Below, in pieces: positions 7,142-14,846 of a stretch of 17,162 nt of DNA. Within the stretch, counting starts at the first letter, position 1; each line of letters starts with the position of its first letter. Both the position numbers and the translations under genes were made by a program. The notes beneath the pieces are model-generated. The model did no database searches. It saw only the letters and a program-made list of their open reading frames with translations, and was not told the DNA's origin. The stretch is from Gemmatimonadales bacterium UBA2975 (GTDB lineage: Bacteria; Gemmatimonadota; Gemmatimonadetes; Longimicrobiales; Gaopeijiaceae): contig DEAT01000020.1 in NCBI GenBank assembly GCA_002348265.1, forward strand, positions 1 through 17,162, given 5' to 3'.

Positions 7142-8125
7142 TCACCTGTGCGGGTCTTTTTTTGATAGGAAGTGTTGGACGTAGTCCGACACTCCCTCGT
7201 CAACGGAAGCGAAGGGGTTGGTGTATCCAGCCCTGCGCAACTTCGTCATGTCGGCTTGCGTGAAGTACTGGTATCCGTGACGAATAGCGGGTGGCGTGTC
7301 GACCCATTGAATGTTTGGTGTCCGATCAACTGAAGCGTAAAGAGCAGACATCAGTTCTAGCCATGTTTGGGCGCGCCCCGTCCCTACGTTGTAGATCCCG
7401 CTGGCTGGAGTTTGCTCGCTCAGCCAGAGGATGACGTCTATACAGTCCTTTACGTAAATAAAGTCACGTTTTTGCCCCCCGTCCTTGTATTCAGGGTGGT
7501 GAGATCGGAACAGGGTTACCGGTCGGTTTGCTGCTGCGTCTCCGTATGCTTTTGTAACGGCGCTGCGCATGTCTTCTTTGTGGTATTCGTTTGGGCCATA
7601 CACGTTGAAGAACTTTAACCCAGCCCAGAACGGGGGGTGGCTTCGACCTTCATCTACTTCACGCACTACCCAGCGATCAAAAACGTGCTTGCTCCATCCG
7701 TATGGATTGGTTGGTCGCAGGGTCTCGAGATAGCCCCGGTCTTGGATATCCGAAAAGCCCTGTCGTCCGTCGCCGTACGTTGCCGCTGAGGATGCGTATA
7801 CTAGTGGCACCTGGTACTGGGAGCACCAATGCCAAATCTTCTGTGAGAGCCGTAGGTTTGAATCCAGAATCAGATCGACGTCCGTCTCGGTCGTCGCGGT
7901 AACAGCGCCCATGTGATAGACGAACGAGATCTCATCTCGTCTGCGAGTAAGGATCCCACTTAGCGATTCGGGCGCGACGATTTCGTCAACTTCGTGCTTT
8001 GCGACGTTGAGCCATTTCTTTCCGGTGCCAAGCGTGTCGCAGATAGATACGCGCTCGCCGGCTTCTGATAGTGCGCCCAAGAGGTTTGAGCCTATGAACC
8101 CAGATCCACCTGTTATCAATATCAT
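7142..8125 (-). CDS. hldD: ADP-L-glycero-D-manno-heptose 6-epimerase
   Basis: An extended short-chain dehydrogenase of 328 residues from the ATG at 8125 (MILITGGSGFIGSNLL). A TTG at 8191 in frame would add 22 residues before the Rossmann strand and is rejected. The NADP-binding motif GGSGFIG is at 6-12, YHMGAVT at 70-76, the Ser/Thr catalytic segment SSAATYG at 112-118, and the YxxxK pair in YGWSK is at 142-146. FFNVYGPNEYHKEDMRS and KRDFIYVKD (219-227) are typical of HldD/RfaD. Length fits the family (about 310-330). It epimerises ADP-D-glycero- to ADP-L-glycero-manno-heptose in the cytoplasm, the last step before heptose is added to lipopolysaccharide inner core, so the host should make heptosylated LPS. 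The gene stands alone between two stem-loops; no other heptose gene is nearby. Confidence 0.92.
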   Translation of the reverse strand: MILITGGSGFIGSNLLGALSEAGERVSICDTLGTGKKWLNVAKHEVDEIVAPESLSGILTRRRDEISFVYHMGAVTATTETDVDLILDSNLRLSQKIWHWCSQYQVPLVYASSAATYGDGRQGFSDIQDRGYLETLRPTNPYGWSKHVFDRWVVREVDEGRSHPPFWAGLKFFNVYGPNEYHKEDMRSAVTKAYGDAAANRPVTLFRSHHPEYKDGGQKRDFIYVKDCIDVILWLSEQTPASGIYNVGTGRAQTWLELMSALYASVDRTPNIQWVDTPPAIRHGYQYFTQADMTKLRRAGYTNPFASVDEGVSDYVQHFLSKKDPHR

Positions 8126-8214
8126 TGCTGGAAGATCAGCCCATAAATGTGTCCAAGGTCCATTGTAAGATCTCTTTTCTCGGAGGCTCAAGAGTTAATG
8201 GGTCATTTGTGCCG

Positions 8215-8246
8215 GAGGGTCCGGTACCGATCGGTACCGGACCCTC
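8215..8246. repeat. Perfect 32-bp palindrome, probable terminator hairpin
   Basis: GAGGGTCCGGTACCGA (8215-8230) is followed at once by its exact reverse complement (8231-8246). As RNA it gives a 14-bp G/C-rich stem with a GATC loop. It lies 55 bases downstream of the stop of the LVIVD gene and about 90 bases upstream of hldD, both on the minus strand, so termination of the LVIVD transcript is the simplest role. There is no U-tract on the minus side (CCGGCAC follows); the plus side has TTTAGG. A protein-binding palindrome is an alternative. Confidence 0.8.
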
Positions 8247-8301
8247 TTTAGGCATAACTCTCGGCGGTTCTCTCTGAATGGGACGCCCTAAGGGTTCCTT
8301 T

Positions 8302-10119
8302 CTACTGCTGAGCTGCCATCCCTCGAAGTACCGCAGCTAGTTTGGCCATGCGCTCAGCATCACCGCCAAGCTCGCCCAATTCAATCTGGACTACGTCTGC
8401 TTCGATCTCAGCGGCGAGGCTGTTCAGGGACGTCGATGATGCCCCTGAGTCGAGCGCGTTCTGAATCTCGGTTGCTCGGTCGTTGAGGATTCGGTTAGCA
8501 CGAGTCATCTGATCCAGATAAGCTTGTGCGACGTCACGAGTTGGTTCCCATTCCACTTTTGGCTGAAGCTGAGCGTTGAACTCGTCCATCATGACAGCCT
8601 CCGCAGCTGCGATTTCAGCTGCCGACAGGTGCTCACTTGGTGTAAGGCGGAACACGTCAATGCCGCGGGAGATCTCTGCGCCGTAGAGGCGGCCGTTGAA
8701 CCAGTACACGGACCAATATCCACCCGTAAACATCGATTCAATGGATAGCGGACCTCGATCAAAGAACGCGATCTCGAATGCATTTTCGGGATCGGTGAAG
8801 TCCATGAGAGAAACACCGCCTTGATACCAAGCTTGGGCCATAATGTCGCGCCCAGGAACCGGTATGATTGAGCCATTGTGTGCCACGCAGTTCTCTGTTT
8901 CCGTCTGAGGAACTGGGAGTTTGTAATAGCCCGCCAGCTCCATTTGGCCGTCCTCTCCTATACGGAAAATGGCGTTTGCGCCCCATGTCGCGGGATCACT
9001 TGCTCTGCAACGGGGTGCGCCACCACCGCCCCATTCGTCAGTGAACACAACGACGTCGCCGTCATTATTGAAGGTGGCCGAATGCCAGTAAGCAAAGTTG
9101 GGATCCGAGACTTCGGCGACTCGGGTCGGGTTCTCTGGATTCGAGATATCCAGCAGGATACCGTTTCCGGAGCATGCGCCACCGGCAAGTCCAATACCGG
9201 GGTATGCTGTGATGTCATGGCACTGGTTGGTCATACGAGAGCTCTGGGTCCCTTCACCGTGGTCACCACCCTGCCAGAGGCCAGCGAGGTTGCCCTGCTC
9301 GTCTGCGAAGATCCGGGGCATGTTTACGATCTCGGCTGCCCCTGGGTTAGCGAGAGGAACTTTGACTACTTCGATGCGGAATAGCGCGGTGTTCGGGTCG
9401 TCTGGGCCACCACCTGAGCAACCAGCGAGTTCTTCACCCGGGCGGACTCTGCTGGTGCCCTGGATGTAGATGTATATGTTTTCCGAGTCGGCGGGGTCGG
9501 TCACGATTGTGTGCGTATGGGAGCCGCGGCAGGACTGCACTGCCGCAACCTGTGCGGGGTTGTTCATGTCCGACACATCGAAGATCCTAACGCCTCGCAT
9601 GCGTTCGGCGCTTATGGAGTCGGCTACACCTTCCACTCCACAGTCGAGACGGCCACGCGTCTCCTGCGCTGACATGACCACTAGGTCTCCGAATACGGAA
9701 ACATCGCCCTGGCCGCCAGGGCACACGACCGACACTGCGAGTGTCGGGTCGGCCGGATTCGAGATGTCGTACATCTGGAATCCGTTGTAGTTGCCCTGGA
9801 TCAGCAGATTGTCTTGAAAAGCTAGGTCTGTATTGCTGAACCGTCCGTCAGCCGGTGTAGATGGGTTGAAGAATCCGTCAGGGCGTGGGATAGCTGCTAG
9901 CAACTCCATGCCATTAATCGCTGACTCGGCATCCATCCAACCAGCACCAAGGCCTATTCGAGGGTCGTTAGGGTCCCACTCCAGTGCTGGTGCCGCCGCC
10001 GAGACCTGATCTTGCTGCTGTGCCGCGATGCTTTCCGGTGCAACCATAGCACCCGCGACCATTGTGGCCGCGGCGAGGAGGCCGGATGCTGCGGTGATTG
10101 TTCTACCCATGTCCTTCAT
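8302..10119 (-). CDS. Exported LVIVD-repeat beta-propeller protein
   Basis: 605 residues; the start at 10119 is fixed by a strong AGAGGTG six bases upstream. The signal peptide ends IAA before Gln34. Propeller blades show the LVIVD-type pattern of a short strand ending in D(I/V)S(N/D)..NP: FQMYDISNPADP (about 114-125), VRIFDVSDMNNP (177-188), ILLDISNPENP (321-331) and LMDFTDPENA (438-447). Histidine motifs occur at successive blades: SHTHT (His201, His203), QCHDI (His301), YWHSAT (His346) and VAHNG (His414). Eight cysteines (133, 160, 197, 234, 300, 316, 371, 411) could form four disulfides, consistent with the periplasm or surface. The last 105 residues are helical. LVIVD proteins have no firmly known function. 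The four-histidine pattern recalls metal-centred propellers such as selenium-binding protein/methanethiol oxidase, but this is inference. A DUF305 lipoprotein gene lies 87 bases upstream on the same strand and is probably cotranscribed. Confidence 0.85.
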   Translation of the reverse strand: MKDMGRTITAASGLLAAATMVAGAMVAPESIAAQQQDQVSAAAPALEWDPNDPRIGLGAGWMDAESAINGMELLAAIPRPDGFFNPSTPADGRFSNTDLAFQDNLLIQGNYNGFQMYDISNPADPTLAVSVVCPGGQGDVSVFGDLVVMSAQETRGRLDCGVEGVADSISAERMRGVRIFDVSDMNNPAQVAAVQSCRGSHTHTIVTDPADSENIYIYIQGTSRVRPGEELAGCSGGGPDDPNTALFRIEVVKVPLANPGAAEIVNMPRIFADEQGNLAGLWQGGDHGEGTQSSRMTNQCHDITAYPGIGLAGGACSGNGILLDISNPENPTRVAEVSDPNFAYWHSATFNNDGDVVVFTDEWGGGGAPRCRASDPATWGANAIFRIGEDGQMELAGYYKLPVPQTETENCVAHNGSIIPVPGRDIMAQAWYQGGVSLMDFTDPENAFEIAFFDRGPLSIESMFTGGYWSVYWFNGRLYGAEISRGIDVFRLTPSEHLSAAEIAAAEAVMMDEFNAQLQPKVEWEPTRDVAQAYLDQMTRANRILNDRATEIQNALDSGASSTSLNSLAAEIEADVVQIELGELGGDAERMAKLAAVLRGMAAQQ

Positions 10120-10123
10120 ACCT

Positions 10124-10130
10124 CACCTCT
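10124..10130 (-). promoter_or_regulatory. Strong ribosome binding site of the LVIVD gene
   Basis: The minus strand reads AGAGGTG with its GAGG core six bases before the ATG at 10119. It selects this ATG over the one at 10110, and shows that the organism uses Shine-Dalgarno initiation at least for some genes. Confidence 0.65.
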
Positions 10131-10206
10131 GGTGGACGTAGTTAGTGATTGGAGTTTGGTTGATCCTTCTGTCGAGAAGACCCGATCTAGTGAACCTCAC
10201 GTTGAG

Positions 10207-10887
10207 TTAGCGAGCCATCTGATTGAGAAGTCCCTGCATTCGCTCGATTTCCATGAGCTGATCGGCATCGATTTCCTCTGCAAACTTGAAGATCGTGGAT
10301 TCCTGCGCTGCGCCTGACGTGCTGAAGAGCTTTGTAACCATCGCGAGAGCTCCCCGGTGATGCTGGATCATTCCCTCTAGGAAAAGCCGGTCAAAATCTA
10401 TGCCTCGAGCTTCAGAGAGCGTTTGCATCTGTTCAGGCGTCAGCATACCCATCATTTCATGATGCATAGCACCCATGCTGGACATCTCAATTGTCTCTCC
10501 ACGATCGCGTAACCACGCCGAGATTAATCCGATCTCATCTCGCTGAGAGATCTCCATGCGAAGAGCCATTCGCTGAACGGCTTCGGTAACAGCGTGTTGG
10601 CGAACCAGAGCCGTCATCTCGAGCGCTTGCCTGTGATGCGGAATCATTCCCTGCATAAAGCTGACATCAGCCTCCGTGTAGGACACCCCTTCGACTTCAT
10701 CCAGTTCTGTGGATGAGAAGGTCCTACTCGATTGGCCAGGAGCCCCGGGCTGCACGATCCGCGGATCATCATTCTCTGGTGCGGGATCAGCAGTTTTTAT
10801 TGATGCGCCTGTAGAGCACGCGCCCAATAGGACGACAAGGGCAATCAGTGGGGTTTTGAGGATGTCGATCTTTGTCATGTCATTCAA
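10207..10887 (-). CDS. DUF305 lipoprotein (ferritin-like, metal-associated)
   Basis: 226 residues with lipobox LGAC (Cys24), so a lipid-anchored envelope protein. Met4 is a possible alternative start. After a flexible linker (25-65) comes the DUF305 four-helix domain with its two hallmark motifs, FMQGMIPHHRQALEM (77-91) and EGMIQHHRGALAM (171-183). Between them is a Met/His-rich segment MHHEMMGM (141-148). The paired HH motifs and methionines suggest a metal site; the family is often found among copper-related genes, but its activity is not established. The next gene on the strand, 87 bases on, is the LVIVD propeller, and such pairing suggests a common role in the envelope. The 229 bases upstream (10888-11116) separate it from the divergent VPS10 gene and must hold both promoters. 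The domain call is very sure, the metal uncertain. Confidence 0.9.
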   Translation of the reverse strand: MNDMTKIDILKTPLIALVVLLGACSTGASIKTADPAPENDDPRIVQPGAPGQSSRTFSSTELDEVEGVSYTEADVSFMQGMIPHHRQALEMTALVRQHAVTEAVQRMALRMEISQRDEIGLISAWLRDRGETIEMSSMGAMHHEMMGMLTPEQMQTLSEARGIDFDRLFLEGMIQHHRGALAMVTKLFSTSGAAQESTIFKFAEEIDADQLMEIERMQGLLNQMAR

Positions 10888-11047
10888 ACGGACTCAGGTG
10901 CCTCGGTGCTTCGAACCTGAGGGGTAAGAGGCACTTATGGCTTACAACCTTCAGCACAGAACCGTTCCCGCAATAGTTAGACATTTCTAGATCGATAGGA
11001 GGTACGGATCTTAAACGAGGGGGTTGGCTGTCGGGCGGACTAGATAA

Positions 11048-11091
11048 CATCTTTTCGATCCGGCCTAATCCGGACGGCCGAACCGAAGATG
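11048..11091 (+). promoter_or_regulatory. Imperfect stem-loop in the leader of the VPS10 gene
   Basis: CATCTT (11048-11053) pairs with AAGATG (11086-11091), and CGGCC (11061-11065) with GGCCG (11076-11080), with a ten-base loop and an asymmetric internal loop. It ends 25 bases before the gene start. An alternative hairpin TCCGG/CCGGA (11059-11074) overlaps it. It could be a transcript leader structure or part of the divergent promoter region; nothing in it matches a riboswitch I know. Confidence 0.25.
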
Positions 11092-11106
11092 TGCTCGATC
11101 CTCAAT

Positions 11107-11110
11107 GGAG
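11107..11110 (+). promoter_or_regulatory. Ribosome binding site that decides the VPS10 gene start
   Basis: GGAG is followed by six bases and the ATG at 11117. The upstream ATG at 11105 overlaps this site and has no Shine-Dalgarno of its own, so 11117 is preferred. Confidence 0.5.
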
Positions 11111-11116
11111 CAAACC

Positions 11117-14100
11117 ATGATGTTGTCATTGTCTATGAGATACCGTCGCCATTATACAGTTCTCAAGATGGTGGGCGTACTCTTATTCACGCTCGCAGTG
11201 CCGTTGTCAGCACAGCTGCTGCCAGAACATCTGGATGGGCTGAGTCCCAGGGAGATTGGCCCAGCGAACATGAGTGGTCGATTGGTCGACATCGCAGTCG
11301 TTGAGATGGATACAAGGGTCTACTATCTCGCTTCTGCAACGGGTGGGGTCTGGAAGACGACGGATAATGGGTTGCGTTTCACGCCGGTGTTCCAAGACGA
11401 GGAAGTCCATTCGGTGGGGGACATCGCAGTCCACCAGAAAGATACTAGCGTCGTCTGGGTTGGAACCGGGGAACGTGCGAACCGTCAATCTTCGTCCTGG
11501 GGGGACGGTGTCTATAAGTCTATGGATGGAGGGGAAAACTGGACGAACATGGGGCTGGAAGAGAGCCACCACATCGGCCGCATTGTCATGCACCCCGACA
11601 ATTCAGACGTCGTCTATGTGGCCGCCATGGGACACCTATGGGGGCCTAATCCCGAACGTGGCCTATACCGTACACAGGACGGTGGAGAGTCATGGGAACG
11701 AATACTTTTCGTCGATCCGATGACCGGTGCGGTGGACGTAGCGATGGATCCGTCTAATCCCGACATCATGTATGCGGCGATGTATCAGCGCCAACGTCGG
11801 CCCTGGGGTTTTCACGGTGGAGGACCGGGAAGTGGTCTATATAAGAGTACGGACGGGGGTGACAGCTGGACGCTGCTTACTAATGCCGGGCTAGATAACG
11901 GACTCGCCACGGGGGACATAGGTCGTATTGGGATCACGATCTACAGATCGGATCCACGCATTGTATACATCAGTCTCGAGCAGGGTGAGCGTTTTAATGC
12001 ATCAACAGCATATGAGCAGCGTCTAGCGGGCATCTATCGATCAGACGATCGCGGTGATAGCTGGACGTATCAGAGTGACTGGAATCCCCGCCCGATGTAC
12101 GCGAGTCAGCCTATGGTGGATCCAAACGACGACCAGCGGATCTATATGCTGAACTCCTATAGCTACTCGGACGACGGCGGTGTGACATTCTCGGTGCCGC
12201 GGGATCACCGGACTCACGGGGATGATCGATTTGTCTGGGTGAATCCGCACGACTCTGATCACGTCATCAAGCTAGACGATGGAGGATTAGGTACCAGTTA
12301 CGACCGCGGTGATCACTTCCTCTATCACACTGCACTACCATTGAGCCAGTACTACCGTGTCTCTGTCGACATGGCCCACCCCTACAACGTATATGGCGGG
12401 CTTCAGGACAACGGGTCTTGGCGTGGACCGAGCCAGACGTACCGGTCAGAGGGAATTCTCAATGAGGACTGGAATAAGTGGGGGGGAGGCGATGGATTCC
12501 TGAGCCTCGTAGACACTACGAACAATCGGATCCTGTATTCAGAGAGCCAATATCTGGGACTCATACGCTGGGATCTAGAAACTGGAGCGAGTCGCAACAT
12601 TCGTCCAAATCAACCTGAAGGCTTCATAGGGGCTAGGCGCAATTGGACGACTTGGCCGGATCTCGATGATCCCTACATGGAGCTTGGTAATGCGATGCCG
12701 CCCGGGAACTGGGACGGACCTTTCATCATCAGCCCACATGATGCCAATACTCTGTATGCCGGTTTGAACGAACTCTTTAAGAGCACAGATCGCGGTGACA
12801 CTTGGACCTCGCTAGGAGACCTGACAAGCGGGACAGATAGACGGGGCCTAGTGATAATGGATCAGGCGGCGGATTCCTTTGTCCTGTCACTCGACGACGG
12901 TATTCCTTACTGGCCGACTTTGACTGCAATTGCGGAATCAGAGCACCAGCCTGGTGTTCTGCTTGTAGGAACAGACGATGGCCTGGTGCAATTATCGACG
13001 AACGATGGCCGGTCATGGATGGACGTGACCAGCTCTATACCTGGAGCACCGGATCTCATGTGGGTCAATCAGGTTCACATGTCGAGATCGATAGATGGCC
13101 GTATGTATGTAGCTGCTAACAACTATAGAAACGACGATTATGAGAACTACCTTTGGGTAACAGAAGACAGCGGTCGTTCGTGGCGCTCAATCGTGGGAGA
13201 CCTCCCCCCAGATCAGGTCGTCCGCGTTGTGCGGGAAGACCCGAGAAATCCTAATGTCCTTTGGCTCGGGACTGAAATGAGGGCGTTCTGGTCCTGGAAC
13301 GGTGGTCGAAACTGGCTGCCTCTAGATGGAAACATGCCGACTGTAGCTGTGAATGATCTAGTCGTGCACCCAAGGGACAATGACCTTGTCTTGGCCACTC
13401 ATGGACGCGGAATTTGGATCTTTGATCAGTTAAATGCATTGCAAGAGATGACGCCGGAAATAGAGGTGTCGGATGGGCATCTTTTCTCTATCGAGCCCGC
13501 TGAGCAGATACGATATAGAGCGGAAAAAGCACATACTGGAAACATGGTCTACGAAGGTGAGAATCCACCAGCTGGCGCCATTATCGATTTCTGGTCAGCT
13601 GAGGACCGTGAGATGGCACAGATCATTGTGCTTTCAGGAGAAGGAGTCGAGGTGGCGTCTATGGAGCTTGAGGCTGGTCGTGGACTTAATAGGGCTGTTT
13701 GGGACCTCCGTCATACTCGACAGGGTGTAGCGTCTGAATCCGGTGGATTTAGCAGAGGTAGTAGAGGCCCACTCGTGATCCCTGGTGATTACACAGTCCG
13801 GCTGTCGATTGGGAGTATCATCGCGGAAGAGCGAGTGGAGGTTCGTGAGGACCCTAGACTGGCTTTCGAGCCAGAGGTTCGCGCGGAGTGGACCGAGACA
13901 CTGCTCGATGTATGGGACTTGGTTGACCAAGCCCAGCAACTGGCTCAAGACGTGGGTAGCAGGACAAACCTCTTAGATATGGGGACGGGTAGCGGTGTGA
14001 GCGACTCGCTTGAGGATCGCTTGCGCGACCTAGAACGGACGACAGGCGAGCTCGTAAGTCGTCTGAACCGATTGTATAGCTCGATTCAAGGATGGATCGG

Positions 14101-14203
14101 ACCACTGGCGGCCGATCAGGAAATGCAGAGCCTCTTCTTGAGGAACAAGCTTGCCGAACTGTCTGAACAATGGGAAGAGCTGGAAGAGGACTTGCCCCGA
14201 TGA
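11117..14203 (+). CDS. Exported VPS10/sortilin-type Asp-box (BNR) beta-propeller protein
   Basis: 1028 residues from the ATG at 11117. ATG 11105 and ATG 11135 are alternatives; the latter begins the positively charged RYRRHYTVLK before the hydrophobic core. Signal cleavage is LSA before Gln. At least eight Asp-box (BNR) repeats of the form S.D.G..W/F are visible: TTDNGLRF, SMDGGENW, TQDGGESW, STDGGDSW, SDDRGDSW, STDRGDTW, STNDGRSW and TEDSGRSW. They alternate with 'DP.NP..(V/I)Y' and 'GT..G(V/L)' strands, as in sortilin VPS10 ten-bladed propellers. From about residue 780 on comes a beta-sandwich-like region (IDFWSAED, AVWDLRHTRQG, GDYTVRLSIG), then a charged helical tail (about 900-1028). The family, often annotated as glycosyl hydrolase, is abundant in Gemmatimonadota, but no catalytic activity is established. 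It is probably secreted or surface-bound. The gene appears monocistronic, with a small stem-loop after it. Confidence 0.88.
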   Translation: MMLSLSMRYRRHYTVLKMVGVLLFTLAVPLSAQLLPEHLDGLSPREIGPANMSGRLVDIAVVEMDTRVYYLASATGGVWKTTDNGLRFTPVFQDEEVHSVGDIAVHQKDTSVVWVGTGERANRQSSSWGDGVYKSMDGGENWTNMGLEESHHIGRIVMHPDNSDVVYVAAMGHLWGPNPERGLYRTQDGGESWERILFVDPMTGAVDVAMDPSNPDIMYAAMYQRQRRPWGFHGGGPGSGLYKSTDGGDSWTLLTNAGLDNGLATGDIGRIGITIYRSDPRIVYISLEQGERFNASTAYEQRLAGIYRSDDRGDSWTYQSDWNPRPMYASQPMVDPNDDQRIYMLNSYSYSDDGGVTFSVPRDHRTHGDDRFVWVNPHDSDHVIKLDDGGLGTSYDRGDHFLYHTALPLSQYYRVSVDMAHPYNVYGGLQDNGSWRGPSQTYRSEGILNEDWNKWGGGDGFLSLVDTTNNRILYSESQYLGLIRWDLETGASRNIRPNQPEGFIGARRNWTTWPDLDDPYMELGNAMPPGNWDGPFIISPHDANTLYAGLNELFKSTDRGDTWTSLGDLTSGTDRRGLVIMDQAADSFVLSLDDGIPYWPTLTAIAESEHQPGVLLVGTDDGLVQLSTNDGRSWMDVTSSIPGAPDLMWVNQVHMSRSIDGRMYVAANNYRNDDYENYLWVTEDSGRSWRSIVGDLPPDQVVRVVREDPRNPNVLWLGTEMRAFWSWNGGRNWLPLDGNMPTVAVNDLVVHPRDNDLVLATHGRGIWIFDQLNALQEMTPEIEVSDGHLFSIEPAEQIRYRAEKAHTGNMVYEGENPPAGAIIDFWSAEDREMAQIIVLSGEGVEVASMELEAGRGLNRAVWDLRHTRQGVASESGGFSRGSRGPLVIPGDYTVRLSIGSIIAEERVEVREDPRLAFEPEVRAEWTETLLDVWDLVDQAQQLAQDVGSRTNLLDMGTGSGVSDSLEDRLRDLERTTGELVSRLNRLYSSIQGWIGPLAADQEMQSLFLRNKLAELSEQWEELEEDLPR

Positions 14204-14230
14204 GGTGACCATTCCGAACAAGGGATGCAA

Positions 14231-14252
14231 TTGGAGTATTTCAAAGCTCCAA
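14231..14252 (+). terminator. Small stem-loop after the VPS10 gene
   Basis: TTGGAG (14231-14236) and CTCCAA (14247-14252) form a perfect six-pair stem with a ten-base loop, 27 bases after the stop codon. No U-tract follows (AAGGGG), so it may be a processing or Rho-related structure, or chance. Confidence 0.3.
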
Positions 14253-14281
14253 AGGGGTATATCTGAGACGATTAAACACTG

Positions 14282-14770
14282 ATGATCATGGACCTTTTAC
14301 TGAAGATCCGCGGGGGAATCGGAATGGGTCTCAGTTGGGCCGTGGTTGCTTTTCTACTAGGCGGGATACCTGAGTTAATAGGAAATATCTGGCCAAATTC
14401 AGTCACAAACGCAGTCGATATATGGCCAGCAGCGCTAGCTATTCCCGCTTTTTTTGGTGGGGCAGGGTTTTCTATCGTTCTAGCACTTGCCGGGGAAAAT
14501 ACCCACTTTGAAGAGTTCTCATTAGGTCGCTTTGCAATATTCGGTGCTATAGGAGGAGCCTTAGCTAGCAGCTTTCCAGCTTTACTGCTGAGCTTAGGAT
14601 TGATCTCTCCCAATGTCCCCATAGGACAAATCACCTTGGCACTGTTGGGACCTTTGTGTGTGGGCGGTGCGGTCGCTGCTATGATCACACTCGTCGTAGC
14701 AAGAATGTCTGAGAATCGGGATCTCCTGGACGCCAAACGTGATATTGATCGATTGCCTGTTCGAGATTGA
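14282..14770 (+). CDS. Small four-helix membrane protein, unknown function
   Basis: 162 residues with four clear hydrophobic spans: about 16-37 (GLSWAVVAFLLGGIPELI), 48-70 (WPAALAIPAFFGGAGFSIVL), 84-108 (FAIFGAIGGALASSFPAL) and 114-141. They are joined by short loops, with a charged cytoplasmic tail (ENRDLLDAKRDIDRL). Gly/Ala packing motifs (GGAGF, GAIGGAL) are frequent. There is no signal peptide and no recognisable enzyme motif; I do not recognise the family. Met3 (14288) is an equally good start, and no strong Shine-Dalgarno is present. A long open frame on the opposite strand (14272-14796) is rich in Ser/Pro/Lys without structure and is taken as a shadow. The gene follows the VPS10 gene by 78 bases but a stem-loop lies between, so cotranscription is uncertain. 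It is convergent with the M42 peptidase gene. Confidence 0.68.
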   Translation: MIMDLLLKIRGGIGMGLSWAVVAFLLGGIPELIGNIWPNSVTNAVDIWPAALAIPAFFGGAGFSIVLALAGENTHFEEFSLGRFAIFGAIGGALASSFPALLLSLGLISPNVPIGQITLALLGPLCVGGAVAAMITLVVARMSENRDLLDAKRDIDRLPVRD

Positions 14771-14772
14771 AC

Positions 14773-14792
14773 CGGAGAAGAAAAGTTCTCCG
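14773..14792. terminator. Stem-loop between convergent genes
   Basis: CGGAGAA (14773-14779) and TTCTCCG (14786-14792) form a perfect seven-pair stem around GAAAAG, starting two bases after the membrane-protein stop and ending 54 bases before the M42 peptidase stop. It could serve as a terminator for either direction, but no U-tract follows on either side. Confidence 0.5.
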
Positions 14793-14846
14793 ACACACCG
14801 AGTAGATTGGCTGACGCGGATTCGGTTCATTCCAAACGCGTGGCCG

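Noticed and set aside
8126..8191. N-terminal extension of hldD from a TTG
   Set aside because: HldD enzymes begin right at the first Rossmann strand, which the ATG at 8125 provides; the extra 22 residues look untranslated.
8878..9384. Plus-strand open frame of 168 codons inside the LVIVD gene
   Set aside because: Antisense to well-defined propeller repeats, and the product has no signal, domain or composition typical of a real protein.
10997..11003. Ideal Shine-Dalgarno AGGAGGT in the intergenic region
   Set aside because: No ATG, GTG or TTG follows within a usable distance, so it does not start a gene; treated as chance.
14272..14796. Minus-strand open frame of 174 codons
   Set aside because: It mirrors the four-helix membrane protein on the plus strand; its product is Ser/Pro/Lys-rich without domains, as expected for the complement of hydrophobic codons.
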